In this document: in pieces, positions 1 to 8,443 of the stretch | Layout of the letters: every line of letters begins with the position of its first letter | Position numbering within the stretch: position 1 is the stretch's first letter | Program-made: the position numbers and the translations under genes | NCBI GenBank assembly: GCA_963822255.1 | Contig: CAWGGV010000002.1 | Location: forward strand, 62,001 to 126,000 | DNA: 64,000 nt | Origin: UBA7803 sp963822255 | GTDB lineage: Bacteria > Pseudomonadota > Gammaproteobacteria > Pseudomonadales > Azotimanducaceae | Reading direction: 5' to 3' | The notes under the pieces: model-generated | Database searches by the model: none | Told to the model about the DNA's origin: nothing | The model's input: only the letters and a program-made list of their open reading frames with translations

Positions 1-936
1 CTGCTGCCAGAGATCCGACACCCGGGTCATCACCAGGGCACGAGCGCCCAGCACCCGCACCTCGGCTTCCGCCACGGCGCGTTGGGCCCGGGGACGCTCG
101 CGCAGGCTGCGGCTGGTGAACCGCGGCACCTTGCCGGTCGCTAGCTCGGTGAAGGCGGTGAGCGCGGCGCGGGCGATGCCGAGCGCCACCGCGACCTTGT
201 TGTAGGCGAGGCGGGCGCCCAGCGGAAACCGGAGCAGAGCAATGTTGTTGGGGTCTGCCTCCGTGTGGCTGCGGGCGATGCGGCCGAGCTCGGCGCCGAG
301 CGGCGGGACGATGCGGGCGTCGGGTACGAACACGTCGTCGACGCGGACGTCGTGTGAGCCGGAGCCGCGCAGTCCGGCGACGTGCCAGGTGTCGACGATG
401 GCGAACTCGTCACGCGGCACGATGGCGTAAACATTGCCCATGTCGGGCACCGGGGCGCCGTCCCGGTGCAGACGCACGGTGGCGCCGAACACGTCGCTGT
501 TGTGGCAGCCGCTGACGAACTGCCATTGCCCGGTGACGCGGTAGCCTCCCGGCACCGCGTCGGCGCGGCCCACGGCGGCGGTGGAGCTGCACATGATCAC
601 CCGGGGATCGGCGATGACTTCCGCGCACGCCTCGAGGCCAGGCGCGACCAGGCCGAACGTCTCGATGCCGATCATCAGGTTCCAGCCGGCGCTGCCGTCG
701 ACCTCGGAGATCGCCTCGATCACCTGGATCTGCGTCATGGGATCGGCGGCCTCGCCGCCGCACCAGGTCGGCGCCGCCAACCGATAGAGGCCTTCGGCCG
801 CGAAGCCTTGCGCCACGGCGGCCGGCAGGTGGCGCAGCCGTTCCGCCTCGTCGGCGTGGGCGCGGATGAGCTCGGCGAGGCCGCGGGCCCGTGCCAGCGG
901 CGGCGCTGCCGCGCCGTCGATGGACTCAACGGCCAT
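1..936 (-). CDS. Acyl-CoA dehydrogenase-family flavoprotein (3' end outside window)
   Basis: Translating the minus strand from the ATG at 936 gives 312 residues that run off the window edge, so the C-terminus is missing. The start has a GGAGG ribosome site about 9 bases upstream, and the nearest in-frame upstream stop is the TGA that ends the preceding amidohydrolase gene. Visible blocks are EAISEVDGSAGWN (about residues 73-86), CSSTAAVGRAD, and LRGSGSHDVRVDDVFVP (about 189-205), the last typical of the acyl-CoA dehydrogenase type-2 subgroup that also includes HsaA/DszC-like flavin monooxygenases. Substrate cannot be read from sequence. It follows the amidohydrolase by 24 bases in the same direction, so co-transcription is likely. 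Confidence 0.85.
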   Translation of the reverse strand, partial: MAVESIDGAAAPPLARARGLAELIRAHADEAERLRHLPAAVAQGFAAEGLYRLAAPTWCGGEAADPMTQIQVIEAISEVDGSAGWNLMIGIETFGLVAPGLEACAEVIADPRVIMCSSTAAVGRADAVPGGYRVTGQWQFVSGCHNSDVFGATVRLHRDGAPVPDMGNVYAIVPRDEFAIVDTWHVAGLRGSGSHDVRVDDVFVPDARIVPPLGAELGRIARSHTEADPNNIALLRFPLGARLAYNKVAVALGIARAALTAFTELATGKVPRFTSRSLRERPRAQRAVAEAEVRVLGARALVMTRVSDLWQQ

Positions 937-960
937 GGCGGCGGCCTCCGCGTCGCGAGC

Positions 961-2454
961 TCATAGGGCGGTGTCCCCGAACGCCGGCCGCCGGTAGCGC
1001 AGCATCTTGCCGCTGCCGACCCCCGTGTGCTCGCCGTCCTGGCAGGCCACTTCGCCGTTCACCATCACCAGCCGGATGCCTTCCGGCTGCTGCTTGGGAT
1101 CGTCGTAGGTGGCGGTGTCGGCGACGGTATCGGGATCGAACAGCACCAGGTCCGCCCAGCAGCCGGGCTCGACCCGGCCGCGGTCCACCAGCCCGAAGGT
1201 GGCGGCGGCGAGGGACGTCATGCGCCGCACGGCTTCCTCCAGGGACAGCACGTGGCGCTCCCGCACATAGTGGCCGAGGATGCGGGGAAACGTGCCGAAC
1301 AGACGCGGGTGCGGGCGGCCGCGCAGGTCGGGGATGCCGTCGGAGCCCACCATCATGTCGCGGTGTGCCAGGTTGGTCTCGACGTCGGCCTCGTCGATGA
1401 TGAACTGGATGCAGATGGTGCGGTCGCCCTTGGGCGCGGTCAGCACGTGTTTCACCGCCTCGGTGACGTCGATGCCGAGCTCGGCGGCGATCTCCGTCAG
1501 CATACGTCCCTCGTACTCGCGGAACGCCGGACAGCTGGCGATGCGGATCACCTCGGCGAGCTCGCGACTGGGGTTGTCGAGGTTGAAGTACTCGATCATG
1601 CGGCCGCTGCCGGCGGTGTAGGGGTACACGTCCAGGGTGACGATCTGCCCTCCGGCCAGCGCCGCGTCCACCCGGGCGAGGGAATCGCGCACCTTACCCC
1701 AGTTGGCCGGGCCGGCAGACTTGTGATGGGAGATGTGGGCGTGCACGCCGGCCTCCCGGCCGATGCGCAGGGTCTCGTCCACGGCGTCCAGCAGATGATC
1801 GCCTTCGTTGCGCATGTGGGTGGTGTAGAGCGCATCGAAGGGTCTCGCGAGCCGTGCCAGCTCGATGACTTCCTCGGTGCCGCTCCAGCGCCCGGGCCGG
1901 TAGATGAGCCCGGTGGAGAATCCGCAGGCACCCTGTTCCAGCGCCCGCTCCACGTGGCCGCGCATGGTGGCGAGCTCGGCGCCGCTGGGAGCCCGCTGCG
2001 CCATGCCCATGGCGAGGGTGCGCACGGTGTTGTGGCCCACCAGCATCATGTTGTTGATGGCGGGGCGGCGCTCGAGCACGGCGGCGAAGTAGCCGTCGAG
2101 GTCGGTGAACTCGCCTTCCAGGCCGGCGAGAATGCCGCCGCTGGCCCCCACCGAGTCCTGCGCCGGATCGGCGGGCACGGCGCTGAAGCCGCAGTTGCCG
2201 CTGACCACGGTCGTTACCCCCTGGGCGAGCTTGAACGCCATGCCCGGATGGCGGAAGAAGGCGCCGTCGTCGTGGGCGTGGGTGTCGATGAAGCCGGGGG
2301 CGAGACAGGCGCCGCCACCGTCGATCTCGCGGCGTGCGGCGCCCACCGTGCCGACGGCGCTGATGCGGCCGTCCTCCACCCCCACGTCGGCTTCACGCGC
2401 CGGGCCGCCGCTGCCGTCGAGGACGCGGACGTTGCGGATCGCCAGATCAGTCAT
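961..2454 (-). CDS. N-acyl-D-amino-acid deacylase / D-aminoacylase-type amidohydrolase
   Basis: 497 residues, usual length for the D-aminoacylase branch of the amidohydrolase superfamily, which hydrolyses N-acyl-D-amino acids in the cytoplasm. Metal-site features: DTHAHDD at residues 57-63, the bridging-cysteine segment VVSGNCGFS near residue 95, ISHHKSAG, and the catalytic-Asp segment VGSDGIPD followed by RGRPHPRLFGTF. The start at 2454 (MTDLAIRNVRVLDG) has AGGAG upstream. An open frame continues to 2535, but that extra stretch is translated REP-like repeat and is rejected. Lies between the GMC oxidoreductase (upstream) and an acyl-CoA dehydrogenase (24 bases downstream), so a catabolic role is inferred; the true substrate is unknown. 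Confidence 0.88.
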   Translation of the reverse strand: MTDLAIRNVRVLDGSGGPAREADVGVEDGRISAVGTVGAARREIDGGGACLAPGFIDTHAHDDGAFFRHPGMAFKLAQGVTTVVSGNCGFSAVPADPAQDSVGASGGILAGLEGEFTDLDGYFAAVLERRPAINNMMLVGHNTVRTLAMGMAQRAPSGAELATMRGHVERALEQGACGFSTGLIYRPGRWSGTEEVIELARLARPFDALYTTHMRNEGDHLLDAVDETLRIGREAGVHAHISHHKSAGPANWGKVRDSLARVDAALAGGQIVTLDVYPYTAGSGRMIEYFNLDNPSRELAEVIRIASCPAFREYEGRMLTEIAAELGIDVTEAVKHVLTAPKGDRTICIQFIIDEADVETNLAHRDMMVGSDGIPDLRGRPHPRLFGTFPRILGHYVRERHVLSLEEAVRRMTSLAAATFGLVDRGRVEPGCWADLVLFDPDTVADTATYDDPKQQPEGIRLVMVNGEVACQDGEHTGVGSGKMLRYRRPAFGDTAL

Positions 2455-2479
2455 GGGTCGGCTCCTGTGTGCCTGATGA

Positions 2480-2590
2480 GTGGGAGCGACCTCCTGGTCG
2501 CGATCAGGATCGCGGCCGGGAGGCCGCTCCCACAACTGAAGATCGCGACCGGGAGGTCGCTCCCACAGCTAGATAGGCCGCTGCCACAGC
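2480..2590. repeat. REP-like cluster A (one forward, two to three reverse units)
   Basis: Contains one forward unit (2481-2505, TGGGAGCGACC...GGTCGCGATC) followed by reverse units at 2508-2534 (GC-stem version GCGGCC/GGCCGC), 2541-2567 (AT-containing version GCGACC/GGTCGC) and a degenerate half unit to 2590. The opposed units could form a larger cruciform. The cluster lies directly after the 3' end of the GMC oxidoreductase gene and before the amidohydrolase gene, both on the minus strand. Confidence 0.85.
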
Positions 2591-4119
2591 TAAAGACCAT
2601 ACCGCGTCGGGCGCGTGCGCAGCCACTCTCCAATCATCTCGCCGATCATGATGCAGGAGAGGTTGGTATTGGCCCGCGGCACCCCGGGCATGATGGAGGC
2701 GTCGGCCACCACCAGGCCGTCGAGGTAGCGGCAGCAGCCGTGCTGGTCCACCACCGCGCCGGGATCGTCCGGCGGCCCCATCTTGACCGTGCCGCAGGGG
2801 TGGAAGCCGCTGGCGGCGAAGCGCCGGCACAAGGCGGCGATCTGCTCGTCGCCGGCCGGCCGCGCCGGGTCCGGGAAGGCGATGCGTTCCACCAGATCCG
2901 CCAGCGGCCCGACCCGGGTGAACGCGAACGCATCGCGGAAACAGCCGGCCAGGCGCCGGCAGTCGCGCTCGTCCTCGCAGAAGCGGTTGTCCACCACCGG
3001 CGGATCGTGGGGATCCGCGGACGTCAGGGTGAGCTCGCCGCGGCCGTATTGATACTCCAGCACCGCGGCGATGGCGATGCGCGGCGGGTCGATGGGGCGG
3101 CCAACGAAGCTGATCTGCTCGATCTGTAGATCGTTGCGCTTCTCGGAATTCTCCGCCGTGTAACGAAGGATCGTCTGGATCAGCGGCGCGTCGTAGTCGA
3201 CGATGGCCGGATCGCGCACCTCGCAGGTGATGGACAGCGCCGGGTGGTCGGAGAGGTTGGCGCCCACCCCCGGCACGTCGTCGTGGACGTCGATGCCGAG
3301 CGCCTCCAGCCGCTGCCGCGGGCCGATGCCGGAGCGCATGAGGATGGCCGGCGACATGATGGCGCCGGCGCACACCACCACCAGCGGCGCCATGATGCGC
3401 TCGATGGTGCCGTCGGGGTTTTCCACCTCGACTCCGGTGCAGCGTTTGCCGTTCAGCACCAGGCGTCGCACCAGGGTGCCGGCGCGGATCGTCAGGTTGG
3501 GGCGGATGCGGGCCGGCGCCAGATAGCCCACGGCGCAGGAGATCCGCAGCCGTCCCAGCTTGTTCATGGGCTGGGGTCCGGTGCCCCAGCCGAACGGGTC
3601 GTTGGCGTCGGGACAGGCGGGGTAGCCGAGATCGTGAGCGGTCTCGAGAAACGCCTCGTGCTGGGGCAGCAGCTCGCCCGGCGGGTAGCGCCGGATGGTG
3701 ATGGGGCCGGCATCACCGTGATAGGGGGCATCGCCGAAATCGAGATCGCGCTCGAGGCGGTTGAACGCCGGCAGCACCCGCTCCCACGCCCATTCGGGAT
3801 TGCCGAGGTCGGCCCACTCGTCGTAGTCCTCGTGCACGCCACGCAGCGCGATGGCGGTGTTCACCGCGCTCGAGCCGCCGACCACGCGACCGCGGGGAAA
3901 CGCCACGGCCCGGCCCTGGGTCGGACGGTAGCTGAGGCCCCAGTCGTGGTCCCGGTAGGAATTGTTGTGGCCGTTCACCAGATCGTACGGCGTCTTCGCC
4001 AGATCGGGATAGTCGGGCCCGGCCTCCACCAGCAGCACCCGACGACTCGGATCCTCGGTGGCTCGGCTGGCGATGACGGAGCCGGCGCTGCCGGCGCCGA
4101 CGATGATGATGTCGAACAT
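2590..4119 (-). CDS. GMC-family FAD-dependent oxidoreductase (choline/alcohol dehydrogenase type)
   Basis: 509 residues, normal for the glucose-methanol-choline family, which oxidises alcohols to aldehydes or lactones with FAD. The N-terminal dinucleotide-binding loop VGAGSAG is at residues 7-13, followed by LLVEAG. The GMC signature GRVVGGSSAVN is near residue 76. The C-terminal catalytic block SGFHPCGTVKMG carries the expected histidine, and NTNLSCIMIGE is the usual terminal FAD/active-site strand. No signal peptide, so probably cytoplasmic. Downstream on the same strand are an amidohydrolase and an acyl-CoA dehydrogenase, separated by a REP-like cluster. The natural alcohol is not identifiable. 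Confidence 0.92.
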   Translation of the reverse strand: MFDIIIVGAGSAGSVIASRATEDPSRRVLLVEAGPDYPDLAKTPYDLVNGHNNSYRDHDWGLSYRPTQGRAVAFPRGRVVGGSSAVNTAIALRGVHEDYDEWADLGNPEWAWERVLPAFNRLERDLDFGDAPYHGDAGPITIRRYPPGELLPQHEAFLETAHDLGYPACPDANDPFGWGTGPQPMNKLGRLRISCAVGYLAPARIRPNLTIRAGTLVRRLVLNGKRCTGVEVENPDGTIERIMAPLVVVCAGAIMSPAILMRSGIGPRQRLEALGIDVHDDVPGVGANLSDHPALSITCEVRDPAIVDYDAPLIQTILRYTAENSEKRNDLQIEQISFVGRPIDPPRIAIAAVLEYQYGRGELTLTSADPHDPPVVDNRFCEDERDCRRLAGCFRDAFAFTRVGPLADLVERIAFPDPARPAGDEQIAALCRRFAASGFHPCGTVKMGPPDDPGAVVDQHGCCRYLDGLVVADASIMPGVPRANTNLSCIMIGEMIGEWLRTRPTRYGL

Positions 4120-4246
4120 GGATCTCGACTCCGCGGCGTCACCGGCTGTCAGCCACCGATTCTAGGGTGTCGCGGCGGGAAAACCCATAGCGCGGGCGCG
4201 GCCGCAGGCCGACAATGACGAAGTCTGCTGCAGGCGCTGGCTGGCC

Positions 4247-4786
4247 GTGCACTTGCTCACCACCGACGGGTTGATTCTGGAACCGCTGACGGCCGGTCAC
4301 GCGGCAGCCATGTACGACGTGCTCCGCGACCCCTGCCTGTATCGGTTCCTGGACGAGTCTCCCCCGGCGTCGGCCGGGGCGCTGCGCGCGCGCTACGCCC
4401 GGCTCGAATCCCGACGATCCCCCGACGGGGCGGACCATTGGCTGAACTGGGCCCTGTGCCCCCAGGGCCGCGGTCCCATCGGTTTCGTGCAGGCCACGGT
4501 GACCCCGGCGGGTGACGCCTGGGTCGCCTACGTGCTCTCCCACGCGCAGTGGGGGCGCGGGCACGCGACCCGGGCAATGGTTCTGGTGATGGCCCACCTG
4601 AGGTCGGCCTACGCGGTGCAGCGTTTTCTGGCGACCGTCGATGCGGACAACCATCGATCCATCGCGGTGCTCGAGCGGCTGGGGTTTCGCCCGGCCACCG
4701 CGGCGGATGACCAGACGGCCTCGTTGACGGCAAGCGAGCGGCTGTTCGTGGCTCACGGCCCGTGCGCTGGCACCGCGGCGATGTAG
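4247..4786 (+). CDS. GNAT-family N-acetyltransferase (RimJ/RimL-like)
   Basis: 179 residues from a GTG start. The order LEPLTAGHAAAMYDVL ... GFVQATVTPAGDAWVAYVLS ... GRGHATRAMVLVMAHLR ... VDADNHRSIAVLERLGFRP matches the RimJ/RimL-type GNAT fold: the GRGHATRA stretch is the acetyl-CoA loop and NHRSIAVLERLGF is the classical last helix and strand. The family acetylates amino groups of proteins or small molecules in the cytoplasm; the target is unknown. It is transcribed divergently from the GMC oxidoreductase and followed 37 bases later by an alpha/beta hydrolase. No strong ribosome site marks the GTG, and the TTG two codons later is an alternative. Confidence 0.8.
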   Translation: MHLLTTDGLILEPLTAGHAAAMYDVLRDPCLYRFLDESPPASAGALRARYARLESRRSPDGADHWLNWALCPQGRGPIGFVQATVTPAGDAWVAYVLSHAQWGRGHATRAMVLVMAHLRSAYAVQRFLATVDADNHRSIAVLERLGFRPATAADDQTASLTASERLFVAHGPCAGTAAM

Positions 4787-4823
4787 CCGTGTATGGTGCG
4801 CCGATGGCTAGCCGGGAGTGCAC

Positions 4824-6011
4824 ATGAGAGTGCTGATCGGCATCGCGACTCTGGCGGGTGTGGCCATCGTCATCGGTCTCGGGATGCTGGCCATCGCCTG
4901 GGCCCGGGCGGCGCCGCAGCCGTTTCCACCGGGCAGCGAGAGCGCCGGACGTCTCGCCGCGGGCCCGTACCGGGTGGGCCGGGCGGACTTCGAGTGGACC
5001 GACGGGTCGCGCACGACGCCGCCTCACGACGATTACCCGGGCGCTCCGCAGCGTACCCTGGCGGTGACCATGTGGTATCCCAAGGGGGCTCATGGGAAGC
5101 TGCCGTTGCTGGTCTACTGCCACGGGTTCACCTCGAACCGGTTCGGTGGCCGGTATCTGGCGCAACACCTGGCGAGCCACGGCTATGTGGTTGTCGCAGC
5201 GGATTTCCCGCTGACCAACATGAACGCGCCGGGCGGCCCCTGGGTGGACGACGTGGTGCGGCAGCCGGGGGACGTGTCGTTTCTCATCGACCGGACCCTG
5301 GCGCTGTCGAAGCCCGAGCGGCCTCTGGCCGCCGACATCGACGGCACCAGGATCGGCGTGCTCGGCCTGTCGCTCGGGGCGGTCACGGCCACCCTGGTCG
5401 GCTTCCACCCGAAGTGGCGCGACCCGCGGGTCGACGCCGTGGTGTCCATGGCCGGGGTCGGCGATGTCTTCGGCCCGACGTTCTACCGTCACGCGCACGT
5501 GCCGTTCCTGATGATCGCGGGCACGTCCGACAGCATGGTGGACTATGCAACGAATGCCTTGCCGACGTTGGACCGGGTACCGACGGGTGCGTTGGTGACG
5601 CTCTGGGGAGCGACCCATCTCGGCTTCGACGACATAGCAACCCGCTGGCTGCGCCCATTCCGCAATCCGGATCGCGTCGGCTGCTTCCTCGGCGGCGTCG
5701 ACTCGAGCGCCGTCATGAAGAATCCCTTCGACGGCATGTTCGGCACCGCGAAGCAGGGGCTGCTTGCGGTGTCGGCGTACACCACGCCCTGCTCGCGGAC
5801 GTTCGCCGTGGTGATGCGCGCGGCCCGGCAGCAGATGCTGACGAAGGTGATCGTCCAGGCGTTCTTCGATGCCCAGTTCTCAGTCGATGCCGCCGCCCGC
5901 GCGGACAGTGCGGGGTTCCTGTCCAGGCGCCTGCCCGATTCGTTGTCGCAGGTGAGCTATTCGGCGCCCGCGGAGGCGGCATCGGAGCCGGCGTCCGCCG
6001 CCGCAGACTGA
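4824..6011 (+). CDS. Alpha/beta-fold hydrolase with N-terminal membrane anchor or signal
   Basis: 395 residues. The ATG at 4824 is preferred over a GTG at 4818 because GGGAG sits five bases upstream of the ATG and overlaps the GTG. A hydrophobic segment (VLIGIATLAGVAIVIGLGML) at the N-terminus indicates export or membrane anchoring. The body is a dienelactone-hydrolase/PAF-acetylhydrolase-like alpha/beta hydrolase: oxyanion segment CHGFTSNR, nucleophile elbow GLSLGA (Gly-X-Ser-X-Gly), then a candidate acid in IAGTSDSMVDY and histidine in WGATHLGFDD. Substrate unknown; esters or lipids are plausible. A membrane protein gene follows 11 bases later, probably in one operon. Confidence 0.85.
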   Translation: MRVLIGIATLAGVAIVIGLGMLAIAWARAAPQPFPPGSESAGRLAAGPYRVGRADFEWTDGSRTTPPHDDYPGAPQRTLAVTMWYPKGAHGKLPLLVYCHGFTSNRFGGRYLAQHLASHGYVVVAADFPLTNMNAPGGPWVDDVVRQPGDVSFLIDRTLALSKPERPLAADIDGTRIGVLGLSLGAVTATLVGFHPKWRDPRVDAVVSMAGVGDVFGPTFYRHAHVPFLMIAGTSDSMVDYATNALPTLDRVPTGALVTLWGATHLGFDDIATRWLRPFRNPDRVGCFLGGVDSSAVMKNPFDGMFGTAKQGLLAVSAYTTPCSRTFAVVMRAARQQMLTKVIVQAFFDAQFSVDAAARADSAGFLSRRLPDSLSQVSYSAPAEAASEPASAAAD

Positions 6012-6022
6012 AGCAGGCTGGC

Positions 6023-6484
6023 ATGACGAGCGTTGAGGCACCACCGGCACGAGCCGCTCGGCGCCGTCCGCCGGGCGTGACCGCGCTGGCATGGTTCTTC
6101 GTGTTCGGCGTCGCCATGAGCGGGCTGTCGGCGGTATCGCTGCTCACGCCCGGCGGCTGGCTCGAGCCCATGTGGCGATTGAACCCGCGCGCGCACGGCG
6201 CGTTCGCGCAGATGGGCGCCGCTGCGCCGGTCATGCTCGGCGTGGTCTGCGCGGCGTGCGGCGCCTGTGCGTACGGATTTTTCACGGCGCGCCGCTGGGG
6301 TTACGTCCTCGCCGTTATCGGGCTGTCGGTGCAGTTGCTCGCAAGCGTGGCCAACGCCGTATTCGGGCCGGAGCCGCGCGCGTGGCTCGGCGTGCCCATC
6401 GTGGCGCTCATCCTCTGGTACCTATTCCGGGGTCACGTGCGAGCGTACTTTCGATCCGGCGAAGGGGCATTGAAGGCGCCGTGA
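6023..6484 (+). CDS. Small multi-span membrane protein of unknown function
   Basis: 153 residues beginning MTSVEAPP. After a basic, proline-rich N-terminus there are about four hydrophobic spans: LAWFFVFGVAMSGLSAV, APVMLGVVCAACGACAYG, YVLAVIGLSVQLLASVANAV and WLGVPIVALILWYLF. No catalytic motif is visible. I do not recognise the family. It starts 11 bases after the exported hydrolase and its end faces the FetB gene, with 42 bases between the convergent stops. A role linked to the hydrolase is inference from spacing only. Confidence 0.72.
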   Translation: MTSVEAPPARAARRRPPGVTALAWFFVFGVAMSGLSAVSLLTPGGWLEPMWRLNPRAHGAFAQMGAAAPVMLGVVCAACGACAYGFFTARRWGYVLAVIGLSVQLLASVANAVFGPEPRAWLGVPIVALILWYLFRGHVRAYFRSGEGALKAP

Positions 6485-6526
6485 TGGCACCGGCCCGGCG
6501 AGCTCCAAGGGGATCCCGCTGCCGGC

Positions 6527-7327
6527 TCACTCCACCGCGCGCAACAGACCGCTGCAGAGCTGGTGACGGGCGTTGAACAGCGCGCGGAACGCCAGCAGCA
6601 CGACCCCGAGGGCGCCGAGCGCGGCGGCAGCGGCGATCATGAAGATGATGACGATCTGGTAGCGCACGGCCGCGGCCGGCGACGCGCCGGCCAGGATCTG
6701 ACCGGTCATCATGCCGGGCAGGCTGACGACGCCCATCACCATCATGGAGTTGATGGTGGGAATCATGCCGGTGCGCAGACTGTCGCGTATCAGCTCGTGG
6801 GCCGCTTCCCAGCGGCTGGCCCCCAGCGCCAGGTCGGCTTCGATGACGCTGCGTTCCCGCGCCACCCCTTCCATGAAGCGGTCGAGCGCCAGCGATACGC
6901 CGTTCAGGGTGTTGCCGAGCACCATGCCGAGCAGCGGGATGGCGTACTGAGGCTCGTACCAGGGCTTCACGTCGATGATGCCCACCACCGCGGCGCCGGT
7001 GATCAGGAACGACGAGGCGAGCACCGACAGCAGGCTGTTCCAGTACGCGCCGGGAAAGCGGCGCCGGGTGCGGTTGACCGCGGAGGTGCCGGCCAACGCG
7101 GTCATCACCAGCGCGATGCCGATGACGGGGAGCGGTGAGGTGAGCGCGAACACCCACTCGAGCACCAGGCCCACCAGCAGAAGCTGCACGACCATGCGCA
7201 CCGAGCCGACGACGAGGTTCCGCTCGAGCCCCAGCCGCAGCCAGACGGAAATGGCGATGTTGATCACGATCAGCAGCGCCGCGAAGCCGAGCTGCAGACT
7301 GCCGAGGTGGATGTAGGCGGCGTTCAC
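6527..7327 (-). CDS. fetB: FetB/YbbM-type ABC exporter permease
   Basis: 266 residues, matching the usual 255-270 of the UPF0014/FetB family, whose members export iron or related substrates together with the ATPase FetA. About seven hydrophobic spans are visible, plus family-typical blocks VGSVRMVVQLLLVGLVLEWVF, the GMVLGNTLNGVSLALDRF region, EADLALGASRWEA and GVVSLPGMMTGQILAG. The start is a GTG with only a weak ribosome site. The gene lies 19 bases after an MDR oxidoreductase, which itself separates fetB from its expected partner fetA; all three share a strand. Iron specificity is by family analogy, not shown by the sequence. Confidence 0.88.
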   Translation of the reverse strand: MNAAYIHLGSLQLGFAALLIVINIAISVWLRLGLERNLVVGSVRMVVQLLLVGLVLEWVFALTSPLPVIGIALVMTALAGTSAVNRTRRRFPGAYWNSLLSVLASSFLITGAAVVGIIDVKPWYEPQYAIPLLGMVLGNTLNGVSLALDRFMEGVARERSVIEADLALGASRWEAAHELIRDSLRTGMIPTINSMMVMGVVSLPGMMTGQILAGASPAAAVRYQIVIIFMIAAAAALGALGVVLLAFRALFNARHQLCSGLLRAVE

Positions 7328-7346
7328 CAGGACCCGACGGCGCGGC

Positions 7347-8360
7347 TCAGGGGCGGCTCACGTCCAGGCAGATCTTGCCGAAATGCCGCTGGGATTCCTG
7401 ATGCCGGAAGGCATCGGCGATGTCCTCGAGCGCAAAGGTCGAGTCGATGACCGGCTCGATGCCGCTCACCTCGATGGCGCGAACCATGTCGATCTGCTGC
7501 GACCGGCTGCCCACGGTGATGCCCTTCAAGGTGGCGTTTTTGCCGAACAGCGCGGCGGTCGGAATCTCGCCGGCGAAGCCGGCCAGCACGCCGATCAACG
7601 AGATGTGGCCGCCGATACGCACCGCCTTGATGGATTGCGGCAAGGTGCCGGCACCGCCGATCTCCACCACCACGTCGACGCCCCGGCCGTCGGTCAGTTC
7701 CAGCGCCCGGCCGGCCCAGTCCGTGGTGTCTTTGTAGTTGATGAGCTCGTCGGCGCCGAGCGCCTTCAGGCGGTCGAGCTTAGCGTCGGACGACGAGGTG
7801 GAGATCACCCGGCAGCCGGCCGCCTTGGCGAACTGCAGCGCGAACAGCGAAACGCCCCCGGTACCCTGAGTGAGCACCACGTCGCCGGGACGAATGCGCG
7901 CCTCGACCATGAGCCCCCGCCAGGCGGTGAGCGCCGCGCACGGCAGGGTCGCCGCGGCGCGGGCGTCGTAGCCGGCCGGCGTCCGGGTAAACGCGGCGGC
8001 GGGCATGGTGACCGTCTCGGCGGCGAAACCGTCGGCATGGTCGCCGGGTACCCCGATCAGCTTGGCGAGCTCCGGCTCACCGTCGTGCCAGTGGGGGAAA
8101 AAGCAGCCGAGTACGGTGTCGCCCGGCGCGAATGCGGTGACGCCGTCGCCCACCTCGGTAACCGTGCCGGCGCCGTCGCTCATGGGAATGCGGCCGTCGT
8201 CCACCGTCAGCATGCCGGACACCACGGCGTAGTCGTGATAGTTCAGCGAGCTCGCCTCGACCCGCACCTGAATCTCGCCCGGCCCCGGCGGGCGGGGATC
8301 GATTTCCGCCAGCCGCAGCTTGTCGAGCCCGCCCGGCTTGTCCAGCCTGATTGCGCGCAT
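7347..8360 (-). CDS. Zinc-independent MDR oxidoreductase (quinone oxidoreductase-like)
   Basis: 337 residues of the medium-chain dehydrogenase/reductase family. The N-terminal GroES-like domain shows SLNYHDYAVVSG in place of a catalytic zinc cysteine, so it belongs with zinc-free NAD(P)H quinone/enone reductases. The Rossmann motif GTGGVSLFALQFAKAAG lies near residue 165, followed by STSSSDAKLDRLKALGAD, where the polar STSSSDAK suggests NADPH preference (inference). It ends HFGKICLDV, as this subgroup commonly does. It occupies the unusual position between fetA and fetB on the same strand, 83 and 19 bases away respectively. No metabolic role is evident. Confidence 0.87.
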   Translation of the reverse strand: MRAIRLDKPGGLDKLRLAEIDPRPPGPGEIQVRVEASSLNYHDYAVVSGMLTVDDGRIPMSDGAGTVTEVGDGVTAFAPGDTVLGCFFPHWHDGEPELAKLIGVPGDHADGFAAETVTMPAAAFTRTPAGYDARAAATLPCAALTAWRGLMVEARIRPGDVVLTQGTGGVSLFALQFAKAAGCRVISTSSSDAKLDRLKALGADELINYKDTTDWAGRALELTDGRGVDVVVEIGGAGTLPQSIKAVRIGGHISLIGVLAGFAGEIPTAALFGKNATLKGITVGSRSQQIDMVRAIEVSGIEPVIDSTFALEDIADAFRHQESQRHFGKICLDVSRP

Positions 8361-8443
8361 GTTACTTCTCCACGAGCCGTTGAATGATGGGCAAGCTTAC
8401 TGAATCGCTTGCGCCGGCGCCTCCCGCCAATGACTGCGGGTGC

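Noticed and set aside
2455..2535. N-terminal extension of the amidohydrolase beginning MWERPPGRD
   Set aside because: This peptide is the translation of a REP unit and recurs before several genes (for example 8444-9301 and 9336-9587). A good ribosome site marks the later start.
1027..3129. 700-codon plus-strand open frame antisense to the amidohydrolase and GMC oxidoreductase
   Set aside because: Low-complexity Gly/His/Val/Arg composition with no motif, directly opposite two clear genes. It is a by-product of high GC and few AT-rich stop codons.
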